From positions 119,227 to 125,586 of the forward strand of contig NVXA01000003.1 in assembly GCA_002746395.1 (NCBI GenBank): a DNA stretch of 6,360 nt, given 5' to 3'. A model generated the notes under the pieces. The model saw nothing but the letters and a program-made list of their open reading frames with translations, was not told where the DNA came from and ran no database searches. Origin of the DNA: Paracoccaceae bacterium (lineage in GTDB: Bacteria; Pseudomonadota; Alphaproteobacteria; Rhodobacterales; Rhodobacteraceae). A program made the translations under genes and the position numbers. Positions 1 to 6,360 of this stretch are shown in pieces. Positions within the stretch are counted from its first letter, which is position 1; each line of letters starts with the position of its first letter.

Positions 1-861
<861 letters not shown>

Positions 862-876
862 TCGAAAGGTCCAACT

Positions 877-1275
877 ATGGCCGATACGATGACATTTGAT
901 CTGGTTTCACCGGAGCGCAAGCTCGCTTCGGTTGAAGCAACCAGCGTCAACATTCCAGGCATGGAAGGCGATTTGACTGCCATGCCAAACCACGCTGCGT
1001 TTTTGACCACGCTTCGCCCCGGCGTTGTGAAGGTTAACAATGGCAACGATGTGACTGAATACGTTGTGACTGGCGGTTTCGCCGAAGTTTCAGCGGAAGG
1101 CACATCTGTGTTGGCCGAACAAGCAATGCCGGTGAGCGAAGCGACAGCCGAAGTTCTGGCTGACGTTTTATCTGCGGCTGAAGCTACGCTGGAAATAGCG
1201 GCTGAAGATGCCAAAACGGCGGCGGCACAGCGGGTTAACGATGTGAAAACTTTGATGGTGCAACTAGGCCACTAG
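877..1275 (+). CDS. atpC: F1Fo ATP synthase subunit epsilon
   Basis: Epsilon subunit of the F1 central stalk (132 residues). It links gamma to the c-ring and, in many bacteria, restrains ATP hydrolysis through its C-terminal helices. The N-terminal beta-sandwich (about residues 1-85) shows the family pattern: a FDLVSPERKL start, then PGMEGDLTAMPNHAAFLTTLRPG (split here as PGMEGDLTAM at 28-37 and PNHAAFLTT at 38-46), then VTGGFAEV. The rest is an alanine-rich helical tail, as expected. The ATG is preceded by AAAGG at 865-869 with 7 bases of spacing, and the gene sits 15 bases after atpD as the last gene of the operon. A strong terminator follows 25 bases after the stop codon. The start and the identity are both well supported. 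Confidence 0.97.
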   Translation: MADTMTFDLVSPERKLASVEATSVNIPGMEGDLTAMPNHAAFLTTLRPGVVKVNNGNDVTEYVVTGGFAEVSAEGTSVLAEQAMPVSEATAEVLADVLSAAEATLEIAAEDAKTAAAQRVNDVKTLMVQLGH

Positions 1276-1300
1276 GGTTTTACGTTTAAGACAATTGATT

Positions 1301-1330
1301 AAGCCTCGGCGTCTTCGTCGGGGCTTTTTT
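1301..1330 (+). terminator. Intrinsic terminator of the ATP synthase operon
   Basis: An 11-bp stem pairs 1301-1311 (AAGCCTCGGCG) with 1316-1326 (CGTCGGGGCTT). It has two T-G wobbles, a 4-base loop (TCTT) and a run of six T at 1325-1330. It lies 25 bases after the atpC stop codon, so it should end the atp transcript before the lectin gene. The structure is oriented for the + strand. Confidence 0.92.
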
Positions 1331-1344
1331 GCATTTTAGCCCTA

Positions 1345-1365
1345 TTATTGTCGCGTTTTATTGTC
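1345..1365 (+). repeat. Tandem 8-bp direct repeat upstream of the lectin gene
   Basis: TTATTGTC occurs at 1345-1352 and again at 1358-1365, a 13-base period, inside an AT-rich stretch between the atp terminator and the lectin start. The position suits an operator or promoter element for the lectin gene. I cannot fit a convincing -35/-10 pair with 16-18 base spacing, so its function is inference and chance is possible. Confidence 0.4.
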
Positions 1366-1397
1366 ATATTAGTGGCGCAATCAATAGGCGAGTGACG

Positions 1398-1745
1398 ATG
1401 AAAAAGCTTAACAGTTATAGAATTGGTGTAGATTCCGGCCTCGCGCATGGGTTCTCCGATTTTGCCGACGATGGCGATATGTGGGCAGGAAAAGGCAAGC
1501 GAGTGCGATCAGTAGAGGTCACGTTCAACGAGGCATTTTTAAGCCCACCGGTCGTGCATCTGGGATTCGCAATGTGGGATATCTCGAACGCGGCGAATAC
1601 GCGCGTTGAACTGGCCTCGGAAAATATCACGGAGACCGGGTTCACTGCCGTATTTCAAACATGGGGCGACACGAAAGTCGCCCGCATGCGCGCGAACTGG
1701 TTAGCAATCGGAGAAGTCGAAGACGATGAAGTCTGGGACGTTTAG
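1398..1745 (+). CDS. H-type lectin domain protein
   Basis: A 115-residue protein that is almost entirely one H-type lectin domain (the fold of Helix pomatia agglutinin and the discoidin C-terminal domain, which binds galactose or GalNAc). The match is the family pattern over about residues 35-105: [12 protein letters not shown] followed by PP (50-51), a conserved aromatic/acidic MWD (59-61), NTRVEL (67-72), TETGFTAVF (78-86) and the closing NWLAIG (100-105). There is no signal peptide or membrane segment, so as read it is cytoplasmic. The tail is acidic ([10 protein letters not shown]). I chose the ATG at 1398, which has AGGCGAG at 1386-1392 just upstream. An in-frame TTG at 1329 would begin inside the terminator T-tract and adds no plausible domain or signal. 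The stop overlaps the prs stop. The ligand and role are unknown. Confidence 0.82.
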   Translation: MKKLNSYRIGVDSGLAHGFSDFADDGDMWAGKGKRVRSVEVTFNEAFLSPPVVHLGFAMWDISNAANTRVELASENITETGFTAVFQTWGDTKVARMRANWLAIGEVEDDEVWDV

Positions 1746-2758
1746 CCTTCGGGATAATACGCTTCGTAGATAGGGCCCAAGGTTTTATTCTTGAACAGCG
1801 ATGACACCGAAGTACCATTGGCAATATTCAGCATTGCTTGCGCGAAGATTGGCGCAGTCGGGACGTAGCGAATTTTCTTGGAGGCTTTAACCTTACCGGT
1901 GGCCTGAATCGAATCCGTGACGACGAGAGATTTGAGCGAAGACGCCTCGACCCGCTCGACGGCAGGGCCTGAAAGCACGCCGTGCGTGATGTAGGCATGC
2001 ACTTCTTTGGCACCTTTTTCCTTCAACAAATCGGCCGCTTTACAAAGCGTTCCGGCGGTATCGACGATGTCATCGACAATCACGCAAATACGGTCTGTCA
2101 CATCCCCGATTACGGTCATTTCCGCGATTTCACCAGGCGCGCCACGGCGTTTGTCAACAATCGCAAGGCCAGCGTCGATACGCTTGGCCAACTCGCGGGC
2201 GCGGGCCACGCCGCCAACGTCAGGGGACACGACCGTGACGTCTTTCAGGTCTTTGAAGTGGTGTTTAACGTCCAGCGCGAACACGGGTGCTGCGTAAAGG
2301 TTATCCACCGGAATATCAAAAAACCCTTGAATCTGCGTTGCGTGCAAATCAAGGGTCAGGATGCGTTCGATGCCAGCTTCGGTAATCAGGTTTGCAACCA
2401 GCTTGGCAGAAATCGGTGTGCGCGCCTTGGTGCGGCGATCTTGGCGGGCATATCCGAAATAGGGAATTACCGCCGTGATGCGCTTGGCTGATGATCGGCG
2501 AAGCGCATCGGTGATGATCAGCAGTTCCATCAAATTGTCGTTTGTCGGGTTTGAGGTTGACTGGATAATGAACATATCCTCGCCGCGAATGTTTTCGTAA
2601 ACCTCTACCCAGATTTCGCTGTCGTTGAAACGCTCGATACGGGCGTCGGATAATTCGACAGGGACACCCTGATGGATCGTCATGCGTTTAGCGATGGCTT
2701 TGGCCAAAGGAATATTTGCATTGCCGGAGATGAGTTTAGGCGAGTGCGATGTGCTCAT
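1742..2758 (-). CDS. prs: Ribose-phosphate pyrophosphokinase (PRPP synthetase)
   Basis: Makes PRPP from ribose 5-phosphate and ATP in the cytoplasm, feeding purine, pyrimidine, NAD, histidine and tryptophan synthesis. The protein has 338 residues, a little longer than the usual 310-320 but typical of Rhodobacterales-like forms. Class I marks are complete: catalytic loop YARQDRRTK (103-111), the PRPP synthetase signature [16 protein letters not shown] (137-152), the pyrophosphate loop SPDVGG (178-183), the flexible KRRGAPGEI (203-211) and the ribose-phosphate loop [12 protein letters not shown] (226-237). The start is the ATG at 2758, with AAAAGG 8 bases upstream. An in-frame upstream start at 2791 would put that ribosome site inside the gene and adds a poorly conserved leader. 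It converges on the lectin gene with a 4-base overlap and diverges from the hydrolase. Confidence 0.97.
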   Translation of the reverse strand: MSTSHSPKLISGNANIPLAKAIAKRMTIHQGVPVELSDARIERFNDSEIWVEVYENIRGEDMFIIQSTSNPTNDNLMELLIITDALRRSSAKRITAVIPYFGYARQDRRTKARTPISAKLVANLITEAGIERILTLDLHATQIQGFFDIPVDNLYAAPVFALDVKHHFKDLKDVTVVSPDVGGVARARELAKRIDAGLAIVDKRRGAPGEIAEMTVIGDVTDRICVIVDDIVDTAGTLCKAADLLKEKGAKEVHAYITHGVLSGPAVERVEASSLKSLVVTDSIQATGKVKASKKIRYVPTAPIFAQAMLNIANGTSVSSLFKNKTLGPIYEAYYPEG

Positions 2759-2766
2759 GTGATGGA

Positions 2767-2772
2767 CCTTTT
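2767..2772 (-). promoter_or_regulatory. Ribosome binding site deciding the prs start
   Basis: AAAAGG on the minus strand, 8 bases before the ATG at 2758. It favours this start over the in-frame start at 2791, which would place the site within the coding sequence. Confidence 0.7.
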
Positions 2773-2869
2773 CATGGGCTGTAGGAATCACTGATCGGTG
2801 CTTGTGTGGGGTGTAGCAAAACCCCTCGCACTTGCAAAGCCTGTAGGGTAGGACTGAGGGGATTTATTT

Positions 2870-2876
2870 GGAGGGG
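2870..2876 (+). promoter_or_regulatory. Strong ribosome binding site of the alpha/beta hydrolase
   Basis: GGAGGGG lies 3 bases before the ATG at 2880 (5 bases counted from GGAGG). It decides that ATG over the in-frame TTG at 2868, whose G is the first base of this motif. Confidence 0.85.
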
Positions 2877-2879
2877 CGC

Positions 2880-3695
2880 ATGACGGTCGAGATTATTGCA
2901 GGTCGAAAAACGGGTGTTCGATATGCGGGGGCGGGCGAGCCGGCGGTGCTGCTGCATTGTTCGCTGGCGCATTCGGGTGCGTGGGGTGGCGTTATGGCTG
3001 GCCTTTCGGATCGGTTGGCGATGGTGGCGATTGATCTGCCGGGGCACGGCGCGACTTCGTTCGATCCGGCGGTGGATATTCAGGATCAGGCTTGCGAGAC
3101 GACGATTGCAGTTTTGGAAAGGTTCGATGCCCCCGCGCATCTGATCGGACACAGTTTCGGTGCAACCGTGGCGTTGCGCTGTGCGGTTGAACGGCCAGAC
3201 TTAGTCGCCAGCGTTTCGATGTATGAACCCGTGTATTTTTCGCTTTTGGCGGCGGGTAATCCGGCGGCTTATGCGCGCGAAATGACGGATGCGGAGGCGT
3301 TCGGGAAACATCTTTTGGCCGGTGAATGGCAACAAGCGGCGGAGGCTTTTCTGGATCGTTGGGGTAGTCACGGCGGGCTTCAGGTGATGCCGGAGGCGCA
3401 GCAAAAATATATGCTGAAAACCATCCCGATGATCTTGGAAAACACGCACTCGGTTATCGAAGATCGTGTTGGGCCGGTTACATTGGCGAACATCGGGCAG
3501 CTAACTATGCCGTGTTTGTTGATGGAAGGGGCGCGATCACCGGACAGCATTCACCTGTTGAATGACCTGTTGGAGAATGCGTTGCTCAACGTCCAGCGAC
3601 GGGTTTTTCAAACCACCGGACACATGGGGCCGCTTAGCCACGCGCCCGAGTTTGCGCGCGTGGTCAGGGAATTCCTATTCGGCGATGATGCGTAA
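2880..3695 (+). CDS. Alpha/beta hydrolase fold protein
   Basis: A 271-residue single-domain alpha/beta hydrolase with no signal peptide, so a cytoplasmic esterase- or lipase-like enzyme of unknown substrate. The order of elements is canonical: oxyanion-hole strand and turn LLHCSLAHSGAW (24-35), DLPGHG (52-57), nucleophile elbow GHSFG with Ser92 (90-94), a helical cap over about 120-190, and the catalytic His248 in TTGHMGPLSH. The usual acid position (GxxD after strand 7) reads GARS (217-220), so the acid may be Glu116 in MYEP just after strand 6, as in some dehalogenase-type members, or the nearby Asp222. This assignment is inference. The ATG at 2880 has a strong ribosome site. The gene is monocistronic, diverges from prs and ends 21 bases inside the opposing threonine aldolase gene. 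Confidence 0.9.
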   Translation: MTVEIIAGRKTGVRYAGAGEPAVLLHCSLAHSGAWGGVMAGLSDRLAMVAIDLPGHGATSFDPAVDIQDQACETTIAVLERFDAPAHLIGHSFGATVALRCAVERPDLVASVSMYEPVYFSLLAAGNPAAYAREMTDAEAFGKHLLAGEWQQAAEAFLDRWGSHGGLQVMPEAQQKYMLKTIPMILENTHSVIEDRVGPVTLANIGQLTMPCLLMEGARSPDSIHLLNDLLENALLNVQRRVFQTTGHMGPLSHAPEFARVVREFLFGDDA

Positions 3696-4727
3696 GAAAT
3701 TGTTAATGTCTTCGTCAGTCGTCGCCCAGTTGCACACCATACGCGCCGTTAAGATTTCGTTAGCATCACCGTCTAGCGTTTGATCGAAGGGCCAGAAGTA
3801 ATAGTGTGCGCCCGCGTCTTGCACCGCTTGATGGCCGGAGCGTTTCCAGCCTGCGAACACGATATTTGCGTCCGTTGGGTGCAGCAGGGTTGCGCCCGGT
3901 AATTCCAGAATTCCGGCGGACAGTTTGGATGCAGCAGCGTTCGCTTTTGACGCCATGTTCAGCCAGAGATCGTCGGTAAGGTATGCCTCCATTTGTGCCG
4001 AAAGGTAGCGGTGTTTGGAAATCAGGTGGCCGCCCCTTTTACGGCGCAGCTCGAATTCCCATGCGCGGTCGGGGTTGAACAGGATGACGGCTTCGACTCC
4101 GAGGCAGCCGTTTTTGGTACCGCCAAAACTTACGGCTTCAACACCGGCTTTCCATGTCATTTCGGCTGGCGTGCAGCCAAGGCTAACCAAAGCGTTGGCA
4201 AAACGGGCACCGTCCAGATGAACAGGGATGTCGTTGGCTTTGGCGACGGCGCATAACGCCTCGATTTCTGCTATGGAATAAACCGCGCCGTTCTCGGTGG
4301 CTGTGGTGATCGACAATGCACCCTTTTGCACGTTGTGAACCCCGACTTGCCCAGTCGCTGCAACAGCTGCTTCGAGCGACGCGAGGTCGATTTTGGCGTC
4401 GGCGCCGTCCAGCAATGTCAGCTTTGCACCGCCTGCATAGAATTCCGGCGCGCCGCATTCGTCTTCCTGGATATGCGCGTGACGGTGGCAATAGATGGTT
4501 TCCCACGGCTGCACCATGGAGGCCAGTGCCAACGAATTAGCGGCCGTGCCGGTGGCAACAAGATAAACAGCGGCATCGGGGGCTTCGAATATGTCGCGAA
4601 TTTTATCGCGCACGCGGTCCATGATTGGGTCAGCACCGTAAGACTGGCTGTAGATTGTGTTGGCCTTCATCATGGCTTCCATGATTTCGGGGGCGGCGGG
4701 GCCGGCATTATCGGAGGTGAACCACAT
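3675..4727 (-). CDS. ltaE: Low-specificity L-threonine aldolase (PLP-dependent)
   Basis: A 350-residue fold-type I PLP enzyme that cleaves L-threonine or L-allo-threonine to glycine and acetaldehyde in the cytoplasm. The residue pattern follows the Pseudomonas-type low-specificity aldolases: an N-terminal FTSDNAG (3-9), the phosphate-binding ATGTAANSLALAS (58-70), the ring-stacking His85 in AHIQEDECGAPEF, Asp172 in HLDGARFANA, the Schiff-base Lys205 in SFGGTKNG, and Arg329 near the C-terminus for the substrate carboxylate. The ATG directly follows the ycgN stop (TAAATG), with AGAAGGA 9 bases upstream, so it is the last gene of the minus-strand unit and probably translationally coupled. The stop lies within the end of the opposing hydrolase gene. 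Stereospecificity cannot be read from sequence; other beta-eliminating lyases share the fold but fit less well. Confidence 0.93.
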   Translation of the reverse strand: MWFTSDNAGPAAPEIMEAMMKANTIYSQSYGADPIMDRVRDKIRDIFEAPDAAVYLVATGTAANSLALASMVQPWETIYCHRHAHIQEDECGAPEFYAGGAKLTLLDGADAKIDLASLEAAVAATGQVGVHNVQKGALSITTATENGAVYSIAEIEALCAVAKANDIPVHLDGARFANALVSLGCTPAEMTWKAGVEAVSFGGTKNGCLGVEAVILFNPDRAWEFELRRKRGGHLISKHRYLSAQMEAYLTDDLWLNMASKANAAASKLSAGILELPGATLLHPTDANIVFAGWKRSGHQAVQDAGAHYYFWPFDQTLDGDANEILTARMVCNWATTDEDINNFLRIIAE

Positions 4728-5201
4728 TTACGTCATTCCTTCTATGGTGTGATCTAGTAGGTCGTCTTCCTCGACCTCGAATTCGGGAACCGTGCGGTTT
4801 CGCATGGAGATTTCGGCCACATCAACGCTGTCGCGTGTGCCGGAAATTAGGGGGTGCCAGTCGAACAGGGGTTTGCCCTCGTCTATCAATTTGTAGGCGC
4901 AGGTGGCGGGCATCCAATGCAGGATTTCATCCAGATTGTCGGGGCGCACAATCACGCAGGTTTTAACAAGTTGTTTACGAAGTGCGTAGTTGCCGCAGTT
5001 GCAGGTTTCGTCGTCAAAGAGGCGGCACGCGATGTTTGTGTAAGCGATCCGGCCGGTGTCTTCGTCTTCAAGTTTCAACATGCAGCAGCGGCCGCAACCG
5101 TCGCACAATGCCTCCCATTCATTCATGGGAAGTTCGGATAGCGGGAAGCGTTTCCAGAATTCGCGGCGCAGGCCGGTTCTATCAATCGGGTCGTTGGACA
5201 T
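4728..5201 (-). CDS. YcgN-family (UPF0260) CxxCxxCC cysteine-cluster protein
   Basis: A 157-residue soluble protein of the YcgN/UPF0260 family, annotated as a putative zinc- or iron-chelating domain; its function is unknown. The defining cluster is CDGCGRCC (Cys33, 36, 39, 40), with further family cysteines at 59 (IACR), 67 and 69 (CNC), 82 and 101 (PATCAYKL). The closing region WHPLISG (115-121) also fits E. coli YcgN, as does the N-terminal FWKR. I chose the ATG at 5201 because it gives a length and N-terminus close to E. coli YcgN (153 residues). The in-frame ATG at 5252 would overlap the end of znuA and add an unconserved leader. The ribosome site is weak (AAGG 12 bases upstream), which fits coupling within the operon. 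It lies 38 bases after znuA and abuts the aldolase gene. Confidence 0.9.
   Translation of the reverse strand: MSNDPIDRTGLRREFWKRFPLSELPMNEWEALCDGCGRCCMLKLEDEDTGRIAYTNIACRLFDDETCNCGNYALRKQLVKTCVIVRPDNLDEILHWMPATCAYKLIDEGKPLFDWHPLISGTRDSVDVAEISMRNRTVPEFEVEEDDLLDHTIEGMT
4737..4743 (-). promoter_or_regulatory. Ribosome binding site of the threonine aldolase, inside ycgN
   Basis: AGAAGGA on the minus strand, 9 bases before the ATG at 4727, lies within the last codons of the YcgN-family gene. This supports translation of the aldolase from a shared message. Confidence 0.7.
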
Positions 5202-5239
5202 TGGCGCAGGTTGCCTTGAATTATCGGGAATGAAAAGGG

Positions 5240-6124
5240 CTAGTCGCGGCATTCCAGAAAGGAATTCACGAGGGTATTTAGGAAGCGTGGATAGTACCCT
5301 TCGCCGAGTTGGTCGAACCCCATTGGGTCAACCACGACGAGCTTGATATTGTCAGGCAGGTTCGCGGTTATTCGGCTGGGGTTAGTCGTATCCGCGATTA
5401 TGCAGGTATTGGGGCCAAGCTGGCCGAGCAACGCGTTCAAACTGCGTGCGCCAGCTTTTTGCCCGTCGCTGGCCGAAAATGCACCGATGACGTTCAGCCC
5501 GAAGGCCTCTTCGAAATACTGGGTGGAGTCGTGCGTGACGACCAGTTCAACATCCGCAATGGGGGCAAGCGCGCGGCGCGCGTTTTCAGTGGCGTCAACA
5601 ATTTTTACACGCGTACGGTTCAGGTTATTGCGGTAGGTGGCTTTGTTATCAGGGTCGGCGATTTCCAGAACACCCGTGATGATGTCCAGCCATATCAGCG
5701 CGTTTGATGGATCAAGCCACATGTGGGGGTCGTGGGCGCCTGCATGATCATGATCATTATGATCGTCACCAAAGTCATCGAGTTCCCGTGCTTTTAGACG
5801 GTTCAGGTCGGGCATGTTGCCAAGCGCTATCACCAGATTCTTGTTGTCACGCGACCTTAGGGCCTTTTCCAGCCACGGCTCCAAATCCTGACCGATGTAA
5901 AACAAGACATCCGCCTCGCTAATCGCTTTGGCTTGTGAGGGGCGCATAGCGAAGTCGTGCGGCGAGATTGCCTCGTCCAGCAGTAGTTTGGGTGAGCCTA
6001 CACCGCGCATAATATCTGCGACTAGACCTTGAAGGGGTGCGATGCTGGTGACAACGCGCGGCACATCGGCACTAGCCAGCGGGGCCAGCAGCAGGGTGAT
6101 GGCGAATAGGAGGCGTGCTATCAT
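5240..6124 (-). CDS. znuA: Periplasmic zinc-binding protein of a ZnuABC-type transporter
   Basis: A 294-residue cluster A-I solute-binding protein that captures Zn2+ in the periplasm for an ABC importer. Residues 1-19 form a signal peptide (MIAR, a hydrophobic core, and an ASA cleavage site before Asp20) with no lipobox cysteine, so it is probably a free periplasmic protein. Likely metal ligands are His56 (SPHDF), His134 (DPHMWLDP) and His198 (VVTHDS), with an acidic residue such as Asp266 (VVDP) as the fourth. A short His/Asp-rich loop at 118-134 (His122, 125, 127, 131) favours zinc over manganese. Cys241 and Cys292 could form a disulfide like that known in E. coli ZnuA. The ATG overlaps the upstream stop as ATGA and has no good ribosome site, so translation is probably coupled. 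A manganese-binding homologue is the main alternative. Confidence 0.92.
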   Translation of the reverse strand: MIARLLFAITLLLAPLASADVPRVVTSIAPLQGLVADIMRGVGSPKLLLDEAISPHDFAMRPSQAKAISEADVLFYIGQDLEPWLEKALRSRDNKNLVIALGNMPDLNRLKARELDDFGDDHNDHDHAGAHDPHMWLDPSNALIWLDIITGVLEIADPDNKATYRNNLNRTRVKIVDATENARRALAPIADVELVVTHDSTQYFEEAFGLNVIGAFSASDGQKAGARSLNALLGQLGPNTCIIADTTNPSRITANLPDNIKLVVVDPMGFDQLGEGYYPRFLNTLVNSFLECRD

Positions 6125-6360
6125 TTTGGTGCGTACCCGTGAGTGCGCGCAAACGCGATTTTGAACGCAGCTTGCTTTTCGTCGTCGGCTTCGATTTGGT
6201 TGATGGTTTTCCATTCATCGTAGGGCACGCCGTGAACGTGTTCGCGGGCATCGTCTTTGGTCATCTCGACGCCGCGCGCGTTCGCGGCCTCCATATACCA
6301 GCGGCTTAGGCAGTTGCGGCAAAATCCGGTCAGGTTCATCATGTCGATGTTCTGCACATC
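6121..6360 (-). CDS. DUF1244 family protein (5' end outside window)
   Basis: The visible 79 residues match the C-terminal bulk of the DUF1244 family, small soluble proteins of roughly 95-100 residues with no known function. Family marks are DVQNIDMMNL at the window edge, then GFCRNCLSRWY with a CxxC pair, DDAREHVHGVPYDEWK, and a lysine-rich end. The frame stays open to the last base and the conserved D-V-Q-N run continues upstream, so a GTG at 6357 is an internal valine and not the start; about 15-20 residues are probably missing. The stop TGA overlaps the znuA ATG (ATGA), placing this gene upstream in the same transcript. The CxxC pair and the two histidines nearby could bind metal, which is inference. 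Confidence 0.88.
   Translation of the reverse strand, partial: DVQNIDMMNLTGFCRNCLSRWYMEAANARGVEMTKDDAREHVHGVPYDEWKTINQIEADDEKQAAFKIAFARTHGYAPK

Noticed and set aside
1329..1397. In-frame TTG extension of the lectin gene by 23 codons
   Set aside because: It would start inside the T-tract of the atp terminator, has no ribosome site and adds no signal peptide or domain; the ATG at 1398 has a site just upstream.
1982..2491. 169-codon open frame antisense to prs
   Set aside because: It lies wholly within a gene with complete catalytic motifs and resembles no known family; such shadows are common opposite genes with G/C-rich third positions. The long antisense frames over the aldolase, znuA and atpD genes were dropped for the same reason.
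2803..2831. Imperfect inverted repeat (GGGGT 2808-2812 with ACCCC 2821-2825) in the prs leader
   Set aside because: Only five clean base pairs with broken flanking pairs and no T-run, so it supports neither a terminator nor a riboswitch.
2810..2837. Possible prs promoter on the minus strand (TTGCAA at 2832-2837, TACACC at 2810-2815, 16-base spacer)
   Set aside because: The -10 match is poor and TTGCAA is itself a palindrome, so it gives no strand information; too weak to annotate, though a promoter must lie in this divergent region.
5202..5252. Longer YcgN-family start at 5252
   Set aside because: It overlaps the end of znuA, has no ribosome site, and the extra 17 residues are not typical of the family.
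6125..6214. Longer znuA start at 6214
   Set aside because: It would put 30 charged residues before a clear signal peptide and overlap the DUF1244 gene by about 90 bases; the ATGA start at 6124 is far better.

Overview
The window looks like ordinary chromosomal DNA from an alphaproteobacterium, most likely Rhodobacterales (Roseobacter-type). That rests on the style of the ATP synthase beta and epsilon subunits, a 338-residue ribose-phosphate pyrophosphokinase, and a DUF1244 / ZnuA / YcgN-type gene run. Taxonomy is inferred from protein character only. There are nine protein genes and no RNA gene, insertion sequence, CRISPR array or integrase. Coding density is very high and no gap reaches 300 bases.

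Positions 1-1330 hold the 3' end of the F1Fo ATP synthase operon: atpD (5' end outside the window) then atpC, closed by a strong intrinsic terminator at 1301-1330. A small H-type lectin-domain gene follows (1398-1745, +). It meets prs (1742-2758, -) tail to tail, and their stop codons overlap by 4 bases. prs makes PRPP for nucleotide, histidine and tryptophan synthesis.

A 121-base divergent intergenic region (2759-2879) separates prs from an alpha/beta hydrolase (2880-3695, +). The hydrolase ends inside the end of a low-specificity L-threonine aldolase gene on the other strand (3675-4727), a 21-base convergent overlap.

The right half is one tight minus-strand unit, read from right to left: a DUF1244 protein (start outside the window), znuA (ATGA overlap), a YcgN-family Cys-cluster protein (38-base gap) and the threonine aldolase (stop and start abut as TAAATG). 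These four are probably co-transcribed. Three of them carry Cys/His sets fit for metal binding, and znuA encodes the periplasmic zinc-capture protein. The znuB/znuC permease and ATPase genes are not beside it on the downstream side. I find no clearly new biological system. The points worth a second look are the signal-less lectin beside the ATP synthase operon, the tandem repeat upstream of it, the metal-flavoured minus-strand operon, and the two convergent overlaps.
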